Source: CAVTAV01 sp963732795 (GTDB lineage Bacteria > Pseudomonadota > Alphaproteobacteria > CAVTAV01). Taken from it: 64,000 bases of DNA. The DNA lies in NCBI GenBank assembly GCA_963732795.1, contig CAVTAV010000004.1:186001-250000 (forward strand), in the 5' to 3' direction. The notes under the pieces were generated by a model. The model did no database searches. It was not told the DNA's origin and worked only from the letters and a program-made list of their open reading frames with translations. The position numbers were made by a program, and so were the translations under genes. Position 1 is the stretch's first letter, and every line of letters starts with the position of its first letter. Below, piece by piece: positions 1 through 8,249 of this stretch.

Positions 1-736
1 GATAGTCGGCGGTCAGGATCGGATCGATCGGGATCGTGCGGGCGAGAAGGCCGATCTCCACGGCGATCTCCTGAATCGCGACGGCGAAATCATACCAGCT
101 CGCCACGCCCGAATCGCTCCAATGCAGGGTCGTCGCCTTCATGCCGCGCTCGACAATGCGCCAGATCGCGCCGGCCAGGCCGAAGGCCCATGTCGGCGCG
201 CCGACCTGATCGGAGACGATGGTCAGGCTATCGCGGCTCTTCGTCAGATTGAGGATAGTCTTCACGAAGTTGGTCCCGAACATCGAATAGACCCAGGACG
301 TCCGGACGATCACGGCATCGGGGTTCGCCTCCCGCACGGCCTGTTCACCGCGCCATTTGGTCATCCCGTAGGCGTTGAGCGGCGCAGGCGGCTCGTTCAC
401 CCGGTGAAAGACGGCGCCAGCGCCGAAGATATAGTCCGTCGAGATATGCACGAAACGCGCATCGGCAGCGCGGGCCGCTTCCGCCAGAAGCCGGGCACCG
501 TCGCAATTGATTTTTTCGGCGATCTCGGTCTCGCGCTCCGCGGCATCGACGGCAGTGTAGGCGGCAGCGTTGATCACGACCTCGGGCTTGCGGCGCGCCA
601 TCACATCCCGTACCGCCGCGGCATCGGCGATGTTCAATTCGCCGCGATCGGGCGCCAGCACATCCATGCCGACGGGCGCCGAACGACGAAGCTCCCGCGC
701 CACCTGTCCCGCCCCGCCGGTGATCAGCACCCTCAT
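1..736 (-). CDS. rfbD: dTDP-4-dehydrorhamnose reductase (partial, C-terminus off window)
   Basis: Reads on the minus strand from ATG at 736 and stays open to the window edge. The N-terminus MRVLITGGAGQVAREL carries the Rossmann GGxGQ motif. NAAAYTAVDAAE, the STDYIFG segment, and the catalytic YGMTK of the RmlD short-chain dehydrogenase family all follow in order. RmlD reduces dTDP-4-keto-rhamnose with NAD(P)H to dTDP-L-rhamnose in the cytoplasm, supplying rhamnose for the surface polysaccharide made by the genes to the right. About 245 residues of roughly 290 are present. The other rml genes are probably just outside the left edge. Confidence 0.93.
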   Translation of the reverse strand, partial: MRVLITGGAGQVARELRRSAPVGMDVLAPDRGELNIADAAAVRDVMARRKPEVVINAAAYTAVDAAERETEIAEKINCDGARLLAEAARAADARFVHISTDYIFGAGAVFHRVNEPPAPLNAYGMTKWRGEQAVREANPDAVIVRTSWVYSMFGTNFVKTILNLTKSRDSLTIVSDQVGAPTWAFGLAGAIWRIVERGMKATTLHWSDSGVASWYDFAVAIQEIAVEIGLLARTIPIDPILTADY

Positions 737-1067
737 GGGAACAGCCACGTCGTCACTGTGTGCCTGATTTGCGGTCGATGGGCATCAGGTGCTGCCGCCC
801 GCCAAAATGATGCCCCTGCAGTTCGAACTCAACGCCTGGTCCGCTTGTCCGTTCAACCCGAAGGCGCAAAGGTAGAAGGCGGGCGCGCCGGAATCCAGCA
901 CTTTATCTAGCCCGGTGCCGGCTAAACGTCTGCAGGATCAGCCGGTTCCGCCTTGGTTCGAGATCCGCTCCGGCCCCAGCGTCCGGGACCGAGTTTTGCC
1001 GTGCACGTCCACGCCGAGCAAAGTCTACCCGGCGCCCCGTCCTTACGAGGTGCGCGCAGTCGCAAGG
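737..1067. other. intergenic region with an 8-bp inverted repeat
   Basis: About 330 bases between rfbD and the anti-sigma-like gene. No convincing coding frame is seen on either strand. A perfect inverted repeat GGGCATCA (780-787) / TGATGCCC (808-815) with a 20-base loop lies about 45 bases upstream of rfbD. It could form a hairpin in the rfbD leader or be an operator. There is no T-run. Confidence 0.4.
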
Positions 1068-1337
1068 TCAATGCTTCCGGCGCCGGCCCTTGACGCCCTT
1101 GTGGTGCGGTTCCTTCTCTCGAAGAACATCGCGCAGCCGGTCAGGGATCGGGGCTTCCATCGCGGCGCCGCCGACCGCCTTCAGCAAGTCGTTCTGCCGA
1201 CGCATGGCGGCAACGTCGGCGGCCAATGTCGCGTTTGCCTCCAGGAGTTGCTCGATCTGACGACGGCGCTCGGGAACGAGGCCGCCATCGACAAATTCCC
1301 ACAGCTCCCGCTCGCTGACGGGTCTGGCGCTCCCCAT
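1068..1337 (-). CDS. anti-sigma-factor-like small protein, no zinc motif
   Basis: About 89 residues from ATG at 1337, which has GAGGG a few bases upstream; an upstream ATG at 1406 lacks a good ribosome site. The sequence SERELWEFVDGGL followed by a helix rich in Leu/Ala and ending PIPDRLRDVL resembles the N-terminal cytoplasmic domain of alphaproteobacterial anti-sigma factors (LWxxVDGxL...Lxxxx). The HxxxCxxC zinc-binding motif is absent and there is no transmembrane helix after it, only a basic tail (KGRRRKH). No sigma factor gene lies beside it in the window. The role as an anti-sigma protein is inferred from this weak resemblance. Confidence 0.5.
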   Translation of the reverse strand: MGSARPVSERELWEFVDGGLVPERRRQIEQLLEANATLAADVAAMRRQNDLLKAVGGAAMEAPIPDRLRDVLREKEPHHKGVKGRRRKH

Positions 1338-1618
1338 AAAGCCCTCGGTTGGCCGCTGGACGGTGTCTTCGGTGTTAGCGTAGCCAATTCGCCACCTGGA
1401 CGACATGACGGCCGTAAGACCCGCTGTACGCCCGAGTCGATGAGCGGGCCCCGAATCGAATCGAGCAAGTACAGTTAACAAAAATGGTTAACGATTATGC
1501 GCCCGAGAGGGTCTTTCGCCCGCCAGCCTCTCGTTCGGCCAAATACTGTTTGCCACAACCTCTTCAAAAATAAAAGAAACTTGGACCCTCTCAACAGACA
1601 TCCGACGTTTTATACTAT

Positions 1619-1640
1619 ATACCGGCGAAATACCGGCAAA
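1619..1640 (+). repeat. two tandem 11-bp direct repeats
   Basis: ATACCGGCGAA (1619-1629) is followed directly by ATACCGGCAAA (1630-1640), one mismatch in 11. The spacing equals about one DNA turn, as expected for two protomers bound side by side. They lie about 28 bases upstream of the predicted -35 element at 1669, a usual place for an activator. Confidence 0.45.
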
Positions 1641-1668
1641 TCGCCGCAAAGATTTATTTCCACAGCCA

Positions 1669-1697
1669 TTGAACCACAACATGTGGTTCGATAGTAT
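1669..1697 (+). promoter_or_regulatory. predicted sigma70-type promoter with overlapping palindromic operator
   Basis: TTGAAC (1669-1674), 17-base spacer, TAGTAT (1692-1697). A perfect inverted repeat GAACCACA-ACA-TGTGGTTC (1671-1689) fills the -35 region and spacer, so a dimeric repressor bound there would block RNA polymerase. It would drive the sorted-protein gene that starts at 1790. The prediction is by eye only. Confidence 0.5.
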
Positions 1698-1789
1698 TCA
1701 GCTATAACAAAATACGCTGGAATCGAAGCGTGATGCCGGCTGTCGACCGAGTAGACGATCGCGAAAAAGGGAGCGAAACTCCGTTAACC

Positions 1790-2359
1790 ATGACACGGCG
1801 AGCAATAAAATTCTCGATGGTTCTTGCTACGGGTTTCGTCGCGTGTGGCGTCGCGATCGGGGCCGCTCACGGCTCCACCGTTGACAAGTGGCCAAACGAA
1901 TCATGGAAGCAAGTGTCCGAGTCGGACTGGTCGCACAGTTCTTCGAGCTGGAAGGACGACGAGTCGGATAACCACGAAAAAAAAGGCACATCGCAGTCGG
2001 AGAAGGAAAAGTTCAAGAAGTATTCGTCGAACCACGACGAGGATAAATCATGGGACGACAAATCGGATTCTGACTGGAAGGACGACTCGGACGATTGGGA
2101 TTCCGACGACCACCATGACGAAGATGGGTGCCGTGAATATTCAGTGTGCCACGAAATGACGTGGGACGAGAAACACGACGACGAGCACCATCACAAGCAT
2201 CACCATCATCATCGGGACCACAGCGAACATCCCGAAAAGCAACCCATCACCCCTATCCCGGCAAGCGCGATTCTGTTCGGTTCCGGATTGGCTGCATTGG
2301 GTTGGGGTCACCGGTTCATGAGCCGCAAGCCGACCCCAAAGGACGACCCCACCAAATAG
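1790..2359 (+). CDS. secreted Asp/Ser/His-rich protein with PEP-CTERM/VPLPA-type sorting signal
   Basis: 189 residues. ATG at 1790 is preferred over the upstream ATG at 1730 because a signal peptide starts there (MTRR, hydrophobic core, AAHGS cleavage-like site near residue 28). Residues 35-130 are extremely rich in Asp, Ser, Lys and Trp. Residues 109-147 are a His cluster containing a run of five His and two Cys (114, 120). The C-terminus has the tripartite sorting signal: TPIPASAILFGSG, a hydrophobic stretch, then Arg/Lys. Proteins of this type are cut by an exosortase, and one is encoded about 6 kb downstream. The body looks like a metal-binding or polyelectrolyte surface protein; no known domain is recognised. 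Function is inferred. Confidence 0.8.
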   Translation: MTRRAIKFSMVLATGFVACGVAIGAAHGSTVDKWPNESWKQVSESDWSHSSSSWKDDESDNHEKKGTSQSEKEKFKKYSSNHDEDKSWDDKSDSDWKDDSDDWDSDDHHDEDGCREYSVCHEMTWDEKHDDEHHHKHHHHHRDHSEHPEKQPITPIPASAILFGSGLAALGWGHRFMSRKPTPKDDPTK

Positions 2360-2545
2360 CCCAGAGATCACAACAAGAAAATTTGACGACACTGGACTCG
2401 ACGTCTGAGTGTCGGCAAACGGTTTACCATGCCTGTTAACCTTAAATATTGTCCATGCTTTTGCTGTTCTCCTATATATAGTATTAAATATCGAAAAGAT
2501 TTCTTTATATTGGGAATTTAAATCTGATATAAATTCTATAAATAT

Positions 2546-2585
2546 TTGAATTTAACTGTGAAGTTCAGTACGATCAACTTGATCG
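2546..2585 (+). promoter_or_regulatory. predicted promoter with 15-bp palindrome at the start site
   Basis: TTGAAT (2546-2551), 17-base spacer, TACGAT (2569-2574). The perfect palindrome CGATCAA-C-TTGATCG (2571-2585) covers the -10 end and expected transcription start, a classical repressor position. Transcription from here would give a leader of about 350 bases before the export gene at 2936. Confidence 0.42.
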
Positions 2586-2670
2586 GAAGCGGGTATAGGT
2601 ATCGCAGTTCGATCTATAGTTCAGCGTTTGGTGTCCACACAGTACGGGCACAGTACGCCCAGGGCACAGA

Positions 2671-2702
2671 CGGGCCGCCCCTCGACCGAGGCTGGCGGCC
2701 CG
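2671..2702 (+). terminator. strong GC hairpin, terminator-like or leader structure
   Basis: CGGGCCGCC (2671-2679) pairs with GGCGGCCCG (2694-2702). Inside it, CCTC (2680-2683) pairs with GAGG (2688-2691). The hairpin is followed by ACTCTTTCT, a pyrimidine tract with no long T-run. It could terminate a short RNA from the promoter at 2546, act as an attenuator for the export operon, or be an RNA stability element. Confidence 0.42.
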
Positions 2703-2935
2703 ACTCTTTCTAGGCCAGGCGCTTGGCGGCGGACCGGCCGACTTGCCTTGCCGTTGAGGAAGTACAGTTGCGATGGTTATTTTCAGGAACGGTCCGCGAT
2801 CTCCTGCGTTATAGCTTCATCCACACTGCACGGTTGGTTCCCGCCAGCGAGTCCTGTAACGTCCAAGCCCACATCGGCGGGCATCCCGCAAACGCGAGGA
2901 CGACCGTCGCGTCTGAACGTCGGGGTAAATCGATC

Positions 2936-3580
2936 ATGAAGGCTGGCCGTGCGTTTCAAGTCGTCGCCGTTGTCGCGGCTCTCACCGGAACCGGAATAGG
3001 AACGGCGGCCGCCGCCGGAACGGCCGCCTCGAGCACGCAGTCCCCCAGTTGCGTCGCACAGGACGTCGCCCGCAAGTCCGACATCGAGAAGAACGGCTAC
3101 CGGATTCAGCCGGGCGACCACCTTGAAGTCTTCGTCCGCCAGGATCCGAGCCTTCAGCGGCAGGTTCTGGTCCTGCCGGACGGCACGATCTCGTTGCCCC
3201 TGCTTGGAATCGTCGCCGTGCTCGACAAATCCGTCGAGGACGTCGAGTCGACGATCTGCCAATCGCTCGTGGCCCGGAACCTAATCGAGGATCCCAACGT
3301 TACCGTCTCCGTTCAGCAGCTCGGCGCAAACCTTTTCTACGTCATCGGCAAGGTCGCCAGACCGGGATCGTTCGAGCTCACGCACAATTTGGACGTGATC
3401 AAGGGCCTCGCCGTAGCGGGCGGGCTCGCGACATTCGCCAAGGAAGGGGAGATACGAATCTTGCGGCGCGTTGGGAACAGCTCGAAAGAGTACAGGTTCG
3501 ACTATGGCAAGTTCATGAATGGCCATGACCGGGAGACCAATATCCTGCTGCGTCCCGGCGACGTGATCGTCGTCCCTTAG
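2936..3580 (+). CDS. outer-membrane polysaccharide export protein (Wza/GumB/EpsA-like)
   Basis: 214 residues from ATG 2936, with an N-terminal signal peptide (MKAGRAFQ, hydrophobic core, TAAAAG). The Poly_export domain begins near residue 58 with YRIQPGDHLEVFVRQDPSL and VLPDGTISLPLLG. It is followed by one SLBB-type segment (FYVIGKVARPGSFEL) and the usual ending LLRPGDVIVVP. Such proteins form the periplasmic/outer-membrane channel for exopolysaccharide. It lacks an obvious lipobox and is short, like the simple export proteins in exosortase-linked EPS loci. First gene of a tight plus-strand operon, 14 bases from the next start. Confidence 0.9.
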   Translation: MKAGRAFQVVAVVAALTGTGIGTAAAAGTAASSTQSPSCVAQDVARKSDIEKNGYRIQPGDHLEVFVRQDPSLQRQVLVLPDGTISLPLLGIVAVLDKSVEDVESTICQSLVARNLIEDPNVTVSVQQLGANLFYVIGKVARPGSFELTHNLDVIKGLAVAGGLATFAKEGEIRILRRVGNSSKEYRFDYGKFMNGHDRETNILLRPGDVIVVP

Positions 3581-3594
3581 CGGCAGTATCGAAC

Positions 3595-4770
3595 ATGCCC
3601 CGATCCGCCGTCGCGACCCACCGACCGCATGCACTGCTTGGCCCGGCTCTTGCCGCCACGCTTACAATCGGAATGACGGGGCACGCCGCCGCCGTCACCT
3701 TGAAGCTCAAAGCCCAGCTCGGCACCTCCGTCCAATACGACGACAATATCTATCTCAACAATACCGGCAAGAAGTCGGCGACGCGCTACGAGGTCTCGCC
3801 GCAAGCGACCCTGTCGGCGACGAGCGACCAGAACACGTTGAATCTGACCGGCACCGGCAACATCCTGCGCTACGACGGCATCAGCACGCGTGACTTCAAC
3901 GATTACGGCGTCTCGATGAGCGACAGCTATCAAGCCTCCGAGCGGACGACCTTGGGCGTGAACGCCGGCTTTAGCCGCCAATCGCTGCTGAGCTCCGAAA
4001 TCCTGGACACGGGCCTCATTCTGCCGGGCTACCACCGCCGCGCGATCACGGCGGGCGCCAATATCGGCTATGCGCTCGACGAGACGAATCAGATCTCCCT
4101 GAACGGATCGTTCAGTGACAGCCGCTACAATAATGCCTTGCTGACCAGTTATCGGAGCTACCAAACGAATGTCAGCTGGCAAAAGAGGCTGAGCGAAAGG
4201 GTCAGCCTCGTCACCACCGTCTCCGGCGGGATCGAGAGCCCTCAGAACACCGCTTCGATCGGCCGCTCGCGTTTCGTCCAGGGTACCGTCGGCTTCGACT
4301 ACGCGCTCTCGGAAGTGGCCAGCATCGGCGCCAATGCGGGAGCTTATTATTACGATTTGGCCGGGCCGTTCAGCGGGCAATACGGCTTTGCCGCCGACGC
4401 GCATGCCAGCACCCGATCCGAATTCACCACCGTCTCGCTCGATGTCAGCCGCGGACTGTCGCCGAGCGGCGTCGGATCGTTCGTCCGGAACACCAGCGTC
4501 ACCCTCTCGGTGAGCGAGCAACTGGCGGAGCACCTTTATGTCGATGCCAGCGGCGATATTCGCTTCGATAAAACCAAAGGAAGCGTTTCTTTTGCGCTGA
4601 ACCGCAAGTATTATTCAGGAAACGCATCCCTGAGATGGCAATTTGCGCGTTACTTCTCGCTCAGCGTGGATTACCGGCATCTGCGCCAACGCCTTGTCGG
4701 AGGGAGTTTGTGGGCCGACGAGAACCGGATCGGCGGAACGTTGACCATCCACAGCGAGCCAAGCGAGTAG
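3595..4770 (+). CDS. outer-membrane beta-barrel protein of exosortase/EPS locus
   Basis: 391 residues with a signal peptide (alanine-rich, ending HAAAV). The rest shows alternating amphipathic strands with Tyr/Phe/Ser/Asn, such as SVQYDDNIYLNN near the start and SVDYRHLRQRL near the end. This matches the outer-membrane beta-barrel family found beside the export and chain-length genes in PEP-CTERM/exosortase EPS loci (TIGR03016-like); the family assignment is from memory of layout. Likely role: outer-membrane passage or anchoring of the polysaccharide. Intact, 10 bases before the next gene. Confidence 0.75.
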   Translation: MPRSAVATHRPHALLGPALAATLTIGMTGHAAAVTLKLKAQLGTSVQYDDNIYLNNTGKKSATRYEVSPQATLSATSDQNTLNLTGTGNILRYDGISTRDFNDYGVSMSDSYQASERTTLGVNAGFSRQSLLSSEILDTGLILPGYHRRAITAGANIGYALDETNQISLNGSFSDSRYNNALLTSYRSYQTNVSWQKRLSERVSLVTTVSGGIESPQNTASIGRSRFVQGTVGFDYALSEVASIGANAGAYYYDLAGPFSGQYGFAADAHASTRSEFTTVSLDVSRGLSPSGVGSFVRNTSVTLSVSEQLAEHLYVDASGDIRFDKTKGSVSFALNRKYYSGNASLRWQFARYFSLSVDYRHLRQRLVGGSLWADENRIGGTLTIHSEPSE

Positions 4771-4780
4771 GATCCGTCCA

Positions 4781-6389
4781 GTGCAGATCGAAACCGAATT
4801 CGAACAGGACGAGGCCCCGCTCTCCTACTATCTGGAGGTGGCCAAGCGGCGCTTGCCGTTCATGGCGGCGGTGGCGGCCGTCATCTTCGCGATCGGCGCG
4901 ATCGTCGCCATAGCCTTGCCGCCACTTTACGAATTCGACTGCGACAATTCTAGTCGAATCGCAGCAAATTCCGTCCGATCTCGTGAAATCGACTATCACC
5001 GGCTATGCCGAGGAACGTATCGAGGTCCTGCGCCAGCAGGTCATGACCCGCGACAATCTGCTGGATATCGTCAAGAAGTATCATCTCTTCGCCAAGAAGG
5101 GCGAGCAGTCGTCACCGACCGATCTGGTCGATAAGCTGCGCGGCCGCGTCACCGTCCAGCAGGTCAACACCACGCTTTCGGGCGGCGGACGGTCGAAGAA
5201 CAAGTCTGCCATCGCATTCTCGATCTCCTATGAAGACGAGAGCCCGCAGACCGCCCAGCAGGTCACCCAGGATCTGGTCAACCTCTTCCTCAACAAGAAT
5301 GTGACCACCCGGACACAGCGGGCCGCGGACACGACGATCTTCCTCAGCGATCAGGCGAAGGATTTCGACAAGCAGGTCACCGAAACCGAGAAGAAGATCG
5401 CCGCCTACAAGGCCCAGTACCGGGACAGCCTGCCGGAGAATCTCGCTCTCAACCGGTCGAGCTTGGAGGAAGCCCAGAATGCGCTGACGGCCGCGCAGAA
5501 TACCGAACGCTCGCTTAGGCAGCAGAACACCTATCTGCGTCTCGGCTCGCAATCCCTGGCTTCCAGTGGAACAGGCTCGGGCGATTCCTCCGATCTCGTC
5601 ACGCTCAAGGCCAAGCTTTCCAGCCTCCAAGGCGTATATGGGCCTGCCCATCCCGACGTGGTCGCGCTGAAGAAACGGATCGCCGCGATCGAGGCCGAGC
5701 GCGCCGCGCCGGCGCAGAAGGCGACCCAACCCACCGACGACGAAATCAAGTCGCTCGCCGCCACCGGCAATCCCGATGCGATCCGCTTGGCGGCCCAGCT
5801 TGCCTCTAACACGGCCCAGCTCGAAGATCTGAAGAACACCGAGGCTCAGCTGAACGACAGGATCGCCGACCTGAAGCGGCGGGTCGAGCGGACGCCGGAG
5901 GTCGAGCAAGGCCTGCTTCAGATGCAGCGCGACTATGAAAACGCCCTCAGCAAGTATCGCGAGATCAAATCGAAGGAGCTCGAAGCCCAGGTCGCCCAGA
6001 ATTTGGAAGAGTCGCAGAACGCCGAACGTTTCACCTTGTTGGAGCGGCCGCTGGCACCGGACCATCCGACCAAGCCCAACCGCGGCAAAATCCTGGCGCT
6101 CGGCGTCGTTCTTGCTTTCGGCGGGGGCATTGGATTCGGTACGCTGGCAGAAAGCCTGGACAGCGGCATTCGCGGTCGCCGGACTCTCGAGCGAGTCCTC
6201 GGCACACCGTTGCTCGGCACGGTGCCGATGATCTGGACCGACGAGGAGGCCTTAGCGCGTCGGAAACGCCGCCGGTTTCTTTTTATGGTGCTCGTTGCCG
6301 GCGCGATCGTGGCCTTGCTGGCCATTCACTTCCTCTACATGCCGCTCGACGTGGTTTGGGGGAAGCTGGTTCAACGTTTCGGTGGGTAA
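4781..6389 (+). CDS. polysaccharide chain-length determinant / co-polymerase (Wzz/GumC family), frameshifted
   Basis: Starts at GTG 4781 in one frame (SYYLEVAKRRLPFMAAVAAV, first membrane helix) and continues in another frame from about 4940. Removing one T of TT at 4934-4935 restores YESTATILVESQQIPSDLV, the typical start of the Wzz periplasmic domain. A long coiled-coil region (about 120-390), a PDHPTKPNRGK proline motif before the second helix, and a final short helix follow. The corrected length of about 535 residues fits the exosortase-associated chain-length family. It is an inner-membrane protein that sets polymer length with the kinase downstream. The single-base insertion is probably a sequence error. 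Confidence 0.87.
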
Positions 6390-6395
6390 GGGATA

Positions 6396-7244
6396 ATGGG
6401 CGCACCTTTAGACATGATCCGAAAGGCCCTCGACAGGGCCAGCGAATCGGATGTGATCGCGCCGACGGCGCCCGAGATCACGCGCGAAGCGCCAAAGCGC
6501 CGGCAGCCGCCCAAACACGGTCCCGACGGACGGACCCAATACGACTATGTCGCGACGCGTCAAATCAAGCCCGACGACCACGTTCTGAAGGGCAAACGAA
6601 TCGTCGCGCCGTTTCGAAAGGATCAGCGTTCCATCGCCTTCCAGGTTCTGCGCGCTCAAGTTCTCAAGGCATTGCGGCACAACGGCTGGCGCTCGATCGC
6701 GGTCACGTCGAGCAAGGCGGGAGAGGGCAAGTCGGTAATCGCCGCCAATCTCGCCATCAGCATGTCGATGGAGTTCAATCAGACCGTCCTTCTGGTCGAT
6801 GCGGATCTCCGCCGGCCGGTCGTCGCCGACCTCCTCGGCGTCTCGATCGAACACGGCCTCGGCGACTATCTCGAAAAGAACGTCCCGTTGCGCGACATTC
6901 TGGTCAATCCCGGCATGGAGCGCCTCGTGGTGCTCCCGAGCAAGGGCAACTACGCCAATGCCTCGGAGCTTCTTTCCGGTCCCCGGATGCAGCAACTGGC
7001 GGAGGAATTGAAGGCGCGTTATTCGGATCGGGTCATCGTTTACGACCTGCCGCCTCTTCTGGTGGGCGACGATGCCCTTGTCTGTCTGCCGTATGCCGAC
7101 AGTGTGGTTCTCGTGGTCGGCGATGGCCAGTCCAGCAAGGACGAAGTCCTTCAGTCGCGGCACCTTTTGCAGGATCATAACATTCTCGGAGTCGTTCTGA
7201 ATAAGAGCACGGATTCTCCGCCGAAATACGCCTATAATACCTGA
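6396..7244 (+). CDS. BY-kinase-like tyrosine autokinase ATPase of EPS locus
   Basis: 282 residues. Walker A-type loop SSKAGEGKSVIAANLA (about 105-120), Walker A' VLLVDADLRRP (131-141) and Walker B-like VIVYDLPPLL place it in the CpsD/BY-kinase family. It is cytoplasmic and works with the adjacent Wzz-like protein to control polymer length. The C-terminus is YAYNT, with only two tyrosines instead of the usual cluster, as in the exosortase-system kinases (TIGR03018-like). Six bases after the previous stop, so co-translated. Confidence 0.87.
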   Translation: MGAPLDMIRKALDRASESDVIAPTAPEITREAPKRRQPPKHGPDGRTQYDYVATRQIKPDDHVLKGKRIVAPFRKDQRSIAFQVLRAQVLKALRHNGWRSIAVTSSKAGEGKSVIAANLAISMSMEFNQTVLLVDADLRRPVVADLLGVSIEHGLGDYLEKNVPLRDILVNPGMERLVVLPSKGNYANASELLSGPRMQQLAEELKARYSDRVIVYDLPPLLVGDDALVCLPYADSVVLVVGDGQSSKDEVLQSRHLLQDHNILGVVLNKSTDSPPKYAYNT

Positions 7245-7268
7245 TCACCGCGTTCGAGACCGTTTGCC

Positions 7269-8130
7269 ATGTATGAAGCTCACTTTGGAATGCTCGAGCG
7301 TCCGTTCTCTTTGAGACCGGATCCGAACTTCTTTTATGTGAGCAAGACCCATCGCTCGGCCCTGACCGCGGTCGAATACGGCATTACAACCGATGCGCCC
7401 ATCGCCGTGATCGCGGGCGATATCGGTTGCGGCAAGACGACCGTGCTGCGCTACATGATCAGCCAGCTGCCGCCGGATATCCGCGCTGTGTTGATCGCCC
7501 ACACGCCCCAGACCTTCGGGGAGTTGTTGAGCTGGATCGCCTCCAATCTCGGCATCGAGTTCGAAGGGCGGGACGGCGTGGCGGTGTTTCAGGACATCGT
7601 CAAGGCGCTGGCGCGGGGCCACGCGTCGGGCCGGCGCACGCTTCTCGTGATCGACGAGGCCCAGACCTTGAGCTTTCGCGCGCTTGAAGGCGTGCGAATG
7701 TTGTCGAACGTCAATCTGGAGCAGCACCCCGCTTTACAGGTGGTGCTGGTCGGCCAGCCCGAGCTCCTGGACAAGCTTCGATCGCCGGACCTCGTGCAGC
7801 TCGCCCAGCGCGTCTCGATCGATTGCTATCTGGGCCCGCTCACCCGCGACGAGACCCGGGATTATATATGGCATCGGCTGCGCACGGTCGGCGCCAAGCA
7901 GGAGATCTTCGACGCTCGAGTCCTGCGACATCGTCCATGCTCATAGCGGCGGCATTCCGCGACTCGTCAACACGCTGTGCGACCTGTCGCTGGTTTACGG
8001 ATTTGCCGAGCAGCGCCAAGTCATCACGCCGGATATCGTGTGGTCGGTGGTCCGTGATCGCCAGGCGGTCGGCGTCATCCCGATCTCGGACCGCGCGGCG
8101 GCCGAGAACAAGCTGAGAAGCGGGGCCTGA
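7269..8130 (+). CDS. ExeA/GspA-family AAA ATPase of exosortase locus, frameshifted
   Basis: Opens MYEAHFGMLERPFSLRPDP, the standard ExeA-like start. Walker A is GDIGCGKTT (about 55-63) and Walker B is TLLVIDEAQTL. The frame changes near 7916-7920; after one base is removed it continues SCDIVHAHSGGIPRLVN, the family's sensor region, and ends at 8130 (about 286 residues). In XrtA-type loci this ATPase (TIGR03015-like) sits beside the kinase and exosortase; its exact job there is not known. The single-base insertion is probably artefactual. Confidence 0.83.
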
Positions 8131-8249
8131 AGAACCCTGCGTGGAGAGAAAGCCGCCCGGGCAGATGCCTGACGGCGAGGGGGATGGGGAGCGTGTGGAA
8201 GCGCGTTAACCCCGGGGCCCTATAACGGCTCGTAGAGAGAGACGAGAGA

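Larger units (their letters stand above)
2360..2935. other. long AT-rich leader region before the export operon
   Basis: 575 bases without a convincing gene. Bases 2440-2570 are clearly AT-richer than the flanks. Contents: a possible promoter TTGTCC (2449-2454) N18 TATATA (2473-2478); a second promoter with a palindromic operator (2546-2585); and a GC-rich hairpin (2671-2702). A reading frame in phase with the next gene is open from 2723, but the signal peptide at 2936 marks the real start. Confidence 0.5.

Noticed and set aside
2723..2935. N-terminal extension of the export protein
   Set aside because: The frame is open, but the 71 extra residues have no family match and would bury the signal peptide that starts at 2936.
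4781..6389. Programmed frameshifting as a cause of the breaks
   Set aside because: No slippery heptamer or downstream structure at the resolved junctions, and the same kind of break occurs in dozens of unrelated genes.
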